This document shows positions 3,988 to 6,469 of a stretch of 6,469 nt of DNA, piece after piece; the first letter of the stretch is position 1, and the number at the start of each line of letters is the position of its first letter. The translations under genes were made by a program, and so were the position numbers. The notes under the pieces are model-generated. The model worked only from the letters and a program-made list of their open reading frames with translations, was not told where the DNA came from and made no database searches. Origin of the DNA: Bacteroidota bacterium (GTDB lineage Bacteria; Bacteroidota; Bacteroidia; Sphingobacteriales; Sphingobacteriaceae); contig JANYAB010000043.1 of the NCBI GenBank assembly GCA_025355225.1, forward strand, positions 1 to 6,469. The letters run 5' to 3'.

Positions 3988-5289
3988 ATGAAAACAACGA
4001 AGAAAAACAAGCGCACCATTGCCGGTACAACAATCAATGGTATTACCGGGGTCCTTATTTTGCTCACAGCCCCGGTTTTAGCACAGACTACTCCAGCCAC
4101 CAATACCAAAATCCCGGAAACAATTCGCCCCTTCCATATCAACATTCCTGATGCGGCGCTCACCGACCTCCGCAAGCGTGTGCTGGCAACAAAATGGCCC
4201 GATAAGGAAACAGTCGCCGATCAATCCCAGGGCGTGCAGTTGTCTACTATTCAAGCACTCGCGAAGTACTGGGGAACAGCATACGATTGGCGTAAGTGCG
4301 AGGCGAAGTTAAATTCGTACCCGCAGTTCGTTACGAATATAGACGGTGTTGACATCCATTTTATCCATGTCAGGTCTAAAAATCCGAAGGCACTGCCGGT
4401 AATTATCACTCATGGCTGGCCAGGCTCAATCATCGAACAGTTGAAGATCATCGGTCCGCTCACTGATCCTGTTGCCTATGGCGGAAAGGCGGAAGATGCT
4501 TTTGATGTCGTAATTCCGTCACTTCCGGGCTATGGTTTTTCGGGCAAACCGACCACGACTGGCTGGGACCCGCAACACATTGCACGGGCATGGATAGTGC
4601 TAATGAAACGTCTGGGATATACCCGGTTTGTTGCGCAAGGCGGTGACTGGGGCAATGCGGTTACCGAACAAATGGCGCTACAGGCACCACCCGAATTGAT
4701 TGGTATTCATACCAACATGCCTGCCACACTTCCGGCCGACGTTTCGAAAGCACTCCAGTTCAACACCCCCCCGCCATCCGGCCTCTCAACTGACGAGAAA
4801 CATGCGTGGGATCAGCTCGATTTTTTCTACAAACACGGCGTGGGCTATGCCGGTGAGATGGCGAACCGGCCACAGACGCTGTACGGGATTGAAGATTCAC
4901 CTGTTGGCCTGGCCGCCTGGATGCTTGACCACGATGCAGCCAGCCTCGCGCTCATTACACGCGTTTTCAACGGCCAGTCTGAAGGCCTGACCCGGGAAGA
5001 CATAGTTGACAACATTACGCTCTATTGGTTGACAGGTACAGCCATTTCTTCTGCCCGTCTCTATTGGGAAAGCAAGCTCCCCTTCTTTGATCCGAAGGGC
5101 ATCACCATCCCGGTTGCAGTGAGCGCCTATCCGGATGAGCTTTATCAAGCGCCCCGAAGCTGGACAGAACGGGCATATCCGAAGCTCATCTATTACAACA
5201 AGCTCGACAAAGGCGGGCACTTCGCAGCTTGGGAACAACCGAAACTCTTTGCTGAAGAGCTTCGTGCTGCATTCAAATCATTACGCTAA
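3988..5289 (+). CDS. Exported epoxide hydrolase, EHN-type alpha/beta-hydrolase
   Basis: The 433-residue product would open epoxides to diols through a covalent ester intermediate. A basic leader (KTTKKNKR) and hydrophobic stretch ending APVLA-QTT (cleavage near 32/33) indicate export to the periplasm. Residues about 45-155 are the epoxide-hydrolase N-terminal (EHN) domain (IRPFHINIPDAALTDLRKRV onward). The alpha/beta-hydrolase part shows the oxyanion-hole motif HGWPGS (142-147), LPGYGFSG (179-186), the nucleophile elbow QGGDWG with Asp220, the acid in YPDE (Glu384 or Asp383) and the base His411 in KGGHFAAWEQP. All catalytic parts are intact. The tyrosine in ARLYWE (359) is a candidate ring-oxygen contact. 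Codons are clearly GC-richer than in neighbouring genes, suggesting acquisition from another lineage. No convincing promoter was found between 3900 and 3987. The physiological substrate is unknown. Confidence 0.9.
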   Translation: MKTTKKNKRTIAGTTINGITGVLILLTAPVLAQTTPATNTKIPETIRPFHINIPDAALTDLRKRVLATKWPDKETVADQSQGVQLSTIQALAKYWGTAYDWRKCEAKLNSYPQFVTNIDGVDIHFIHVRSKNPKALPVIITHGWPGSIIEQLKIIGPLTDPVAYGGKAEDAFDVVIPSLPGYGFSGKPTTTGWDPQHIARAWIVLMKRLGYTRFVAQGGDWGNAVTEQMALQAPPELIGIHTNMPATLPADVSKALQFNTPPPSGLSTDEKHAWDQLDFFYKHGVGYAGEMANRPQTLYGIEDSPVGLAAWMLDHDAASLALITRVFNGQSEGLTREDIVDNITLYWLTGTAISSARLYWESKLPFFDPKGITIPVAVSAYPDELYQAPRSWTERAYPKLIYYNKLDKGGHFAAWEQPKLFAEELRAAFKSLR

Positions 5290-5303
5290 CCAGGGCGGGT
5301 CAA

Positions 5304-5418
5304 GAGTCAAGAACCAAGAAAATAGCGTTGGGATGAAAAACGATTGAAAAGAACGAAGTTTAGACATAGTGGATAAGCAGGTCTTTACTTTTTTATCTTG
5401 ACTTCTGGTTCTTGATTC
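5304..5418. repeat. Imperfect inverted repeat downstream of the epoxide hydrolase
   Basis: GAGTCAAGAACCA (5304-5316) and TGGTTCTTGATTC (5406-5418) are inverted copies with one mismatch, 89 bp apart. The arms belong to longer TCAAGA-rich stretches (GTCAAGAGTCAAGAACC and TCTTGACTTCTGGTTCTTG). No T-run follows the right arm, so a terminator is unlikely. The rest of 5290-5437 holds nothing I can recognise. Confidence 0.45.
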
Positions 5419-5437
5419 TCATTAAATATTAATCCAA

Positions 5438-5456
5438 ACGTATTGTGCGATTAAAA
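5438..5456 (+). repeat. Left terminal inverted repeat of the IS
   Basis: ACGTATTGTGCGATTAAAA matches the right end in inverse orientation at 18 of 19 positions. The transposase stop codon (5451-5453) lies inside this repeat. Confidence 0.75.
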
Positions 5457-6434
5457 TGCCAAAGCATATTTAAGATGATTTAGTGGTTTGTTGTTTTTAA
5501 TATTGATGAATTGCAGGCAGGTTATAGCAGTAAACTTAGTCAATATTCTGACTGATAAACCGGCAACAGATTTTGCATAATTTCTTTTGAGCATGAACTG
5601 ATCGCAGAGTTGAGCAAATAATGTTTCAATACGCTTTCTGAACCGTCTGAAGATGGGTTCGAATCGTTCTTTATTTTGCTGATTATTACGCATAGGTGTT
5701 TTTAATTCAATCTTTACTGTATTAAAAAGGTCTGATTGACAAGTTTTGGATAAATATCCTTTATCTCCAATAAGCGTACAATTATTTAGTCCTGAACGTT
5801 TTACGTCATTTAGATAGTGAATATCATGCACGCTTGCTTTACTTAGATCCATTGAATGAAATACACCTTTGACAGAAGTTACAAGATGTAGTTTATAACC
5901 AAAGTACCAGGCTTTATTTACGGCTGAATAGCCCTTATCGGGAGCTGTTTCAAAGTTTTCCCTGCAAACCTTTGATGATTTTTCACGGGCGATCTTGCAG
6001 ATAGGAACCGGAATAGAATCGACTATAAAGGCATTTTCAGATTCATTCATTCTATCAGCAAGAATTTGGTTTAATTGCTGGAGATACGGCGCAAGTCGTT
6101 TTCTTCGCCGGTTAAAATTACACCTATGTATTAGGTTAGGAAAATCGTTCTTGTAATCCTTTTTAAGCTTACCAAACAGATAATTTTCAGAATCAATACC
6201 GATAGATTCAGCAGTGATTGACAAAGCAATTATTTGACAATCAGATAGTTTTGGTTGTCTCGGATAAAATTTAAAGTTACCATCAGCATTAATAGAAGAT
6301 TTAAAAACAGATTTGGTAATGTCCAAAAATAGATAGAAATTGCTCGAAAGGTTGTGCATAAAGAAATATTTGATTGGCGTTAAATATTCTTTAATATATT
6401 GATTATCAATATAATGCACAACTTTTTCTTTCAT
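5451..6434 (-). CDS. IS982-family DDE transposase
   Basis: The 327-residue protein catalyses cut-and-paste movement of the surrounding element. IS982 marks are present: the N-terminal HRCNFNRRRKRL segment (103-114), the first catalytic Asp139 in IVDSIPVPICK, YFGYKLHL (177-184), the second Asp224 in LIGDKGYL and Glu270 in RKRIETLFAQL. The triad D139-D224-E270 is complete and no frameshift is seen. The open frame starts at 6434, only 14 bp from the right terminal repeat; Met26 (codon 6359-6357), beginning MHNLSSNFYLFLD, aligns better with the usual family N-terminus and may be the real start. The stop lies inside the left terminal repeat. Confidence 0.9.
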   Translation of the reverse strand: MKEKVVHYIDNQYIKEYLTPIKYFFMHNLSSNFYLFLDITKSVFKSSINADGNFKFYPRQPKLSDCQIIALSITAESIGIDSENYLFGKLKKDYKNDFPNLIHRCNFNRRRKRLAPYLQQLNQILADRMNESENAFIVDSIPVPICKIAREKSSKVCRENFETAPDKGYSAVNKAWYFGYKLHLVTSVKGVFHSMDLSKASVHDIHYLNDVKRSGLNNCTLIGDKGYLSKTCQSDLFNTVKIELKTPMRNNQQNKERFEPIFRRFRKRIETLFAQLCDQFMLKRNYAKSVAGLSVRILTKFTAITCLQFINIKNNKPLNHLKYALAF

Positions 6435-6447
6435 TTTTATATCATTT

Positions 6448-6466
6448 TTTTAATCGCACAACACGT
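6448..6466 (-). repeat. Right terminal inverted repeat of the IS
   Basis: Read on the minus strand this is ACGTGTTGTGCGATTAAAA, identical to the left end apart from the fifth base. Only three bases of flanking DNA (TAA) follow in the window. Confidence 0.75.
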
Positions 6467-6469
6467 TAA

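Larger units (their letters stand above)
5438..6466. mobile_element. Complete IS982-family insertion sequence
   Basis: The 1,029-bp element has 19-bp terminal inverted repeats matching at 18 positions and a single transposase gene on the minus strand that fills it. Size, AC-starting ends and transposase type fit IS982. The left flank ends in TAATCCAA (5430-5437) and the right flank begins TAA before the window stops, which fits an 8-bp target duplication that cannot be fully verified here. Reading frame and ends are intact, so the copy may be active. Confidence 0.8.

Noticed and set aside
4897..5238. Minus-strand frame inside the epoxide hydrolase gene
   Set aside because: It is a by-product of the GC-rich codons of the hydrolase; it overlaps the catalytic His and acid region and has no promoter.
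1..6469. Defence, toxin-antitoxin or secondary-metabolite system
   Set aside because: No domain of such systems is recognisable in any supported gene; the content is regulators, small envelope proteins, one hydrolase and an IS.

Overview
The window looks like a chromosomal stretch from a Bacteroidota species, most plausibly the Sphingobacteriaceae (Mucilaginibacter/Pedobacter type). The grounds are AT-rich intergenic DNA, no obvious Shine-Dalgarno sequences, promoter-like motifs of the Bacteroidota kind (TTTG about 19 bp before TAnnTTTG), a Crp/Fnr regulator of the type common in that phylum, and an IS982-family element. The organism call is inference from sequence style; no species-level marker is present.

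Layout. Positions 1-104 (-) hold the N-terminus of a TetR-type repressor, with a promoter and a perfect inverted repeat in front of it. Positions 200-388 (+) hold a doubtful short ORF that may be the stump of a Crp/Fnr gene. Positions 485-2510 (-) form a three-gene cluster, in transcription order: an intact Crp/Fnr-family regulator, an exported metallo-beta-lactamase-fold protein, and a SnoaL-like lipoprotein whose start overlaps the upstream stop. A perfect 7-2-7 palindrome with FNR/CRP-like half-sites lies between the regulator and the MBL gene. Positions 2511-2905 contain no gene but hold three members of a repeat family, one ending in a strong + strand terminator. Positions 2957-3406 (-) encode an exported VOC/glyoxalase-like protein whose frame is cut by an amber codon where relatives appear to have tryptophan. 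A further repeat-plus-terminator unit lies upstream of it (3451-3547). Positions 3592-3899 (+) carry a decayed Crp/Fnr gene. Positions 3988-5289 (+) encode an exported epoxide hydrolase of the EHN type, visibly richer in GC than its surroundings. Positions 5438-6466 are a complete IS982-family insertion sequence.

How it fits together. The Crp/Fnr-MBL-lipoprotein cluster reads as a regulator with its own small envelope-protein target operon. The palindrome sits where an activator would bind, about 62 bp before the MBL start. The MBL protein has lost most of the canonical zinc ligands, so its enzymatic role is uncertain. The rest of the window looks like genome turnover: one clear and one possible regulator remnant, a truncated VOC gene, a compositionally distinct epoxide hydrolase and an IS.

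I see no defence system, CRISPR array, rRNA or tRNA. The least explained signal is the family of four intergenic elements at 2526-3547, all in the same orientation. Two clearly end in terminator hairpins and one in a weak hairpin.
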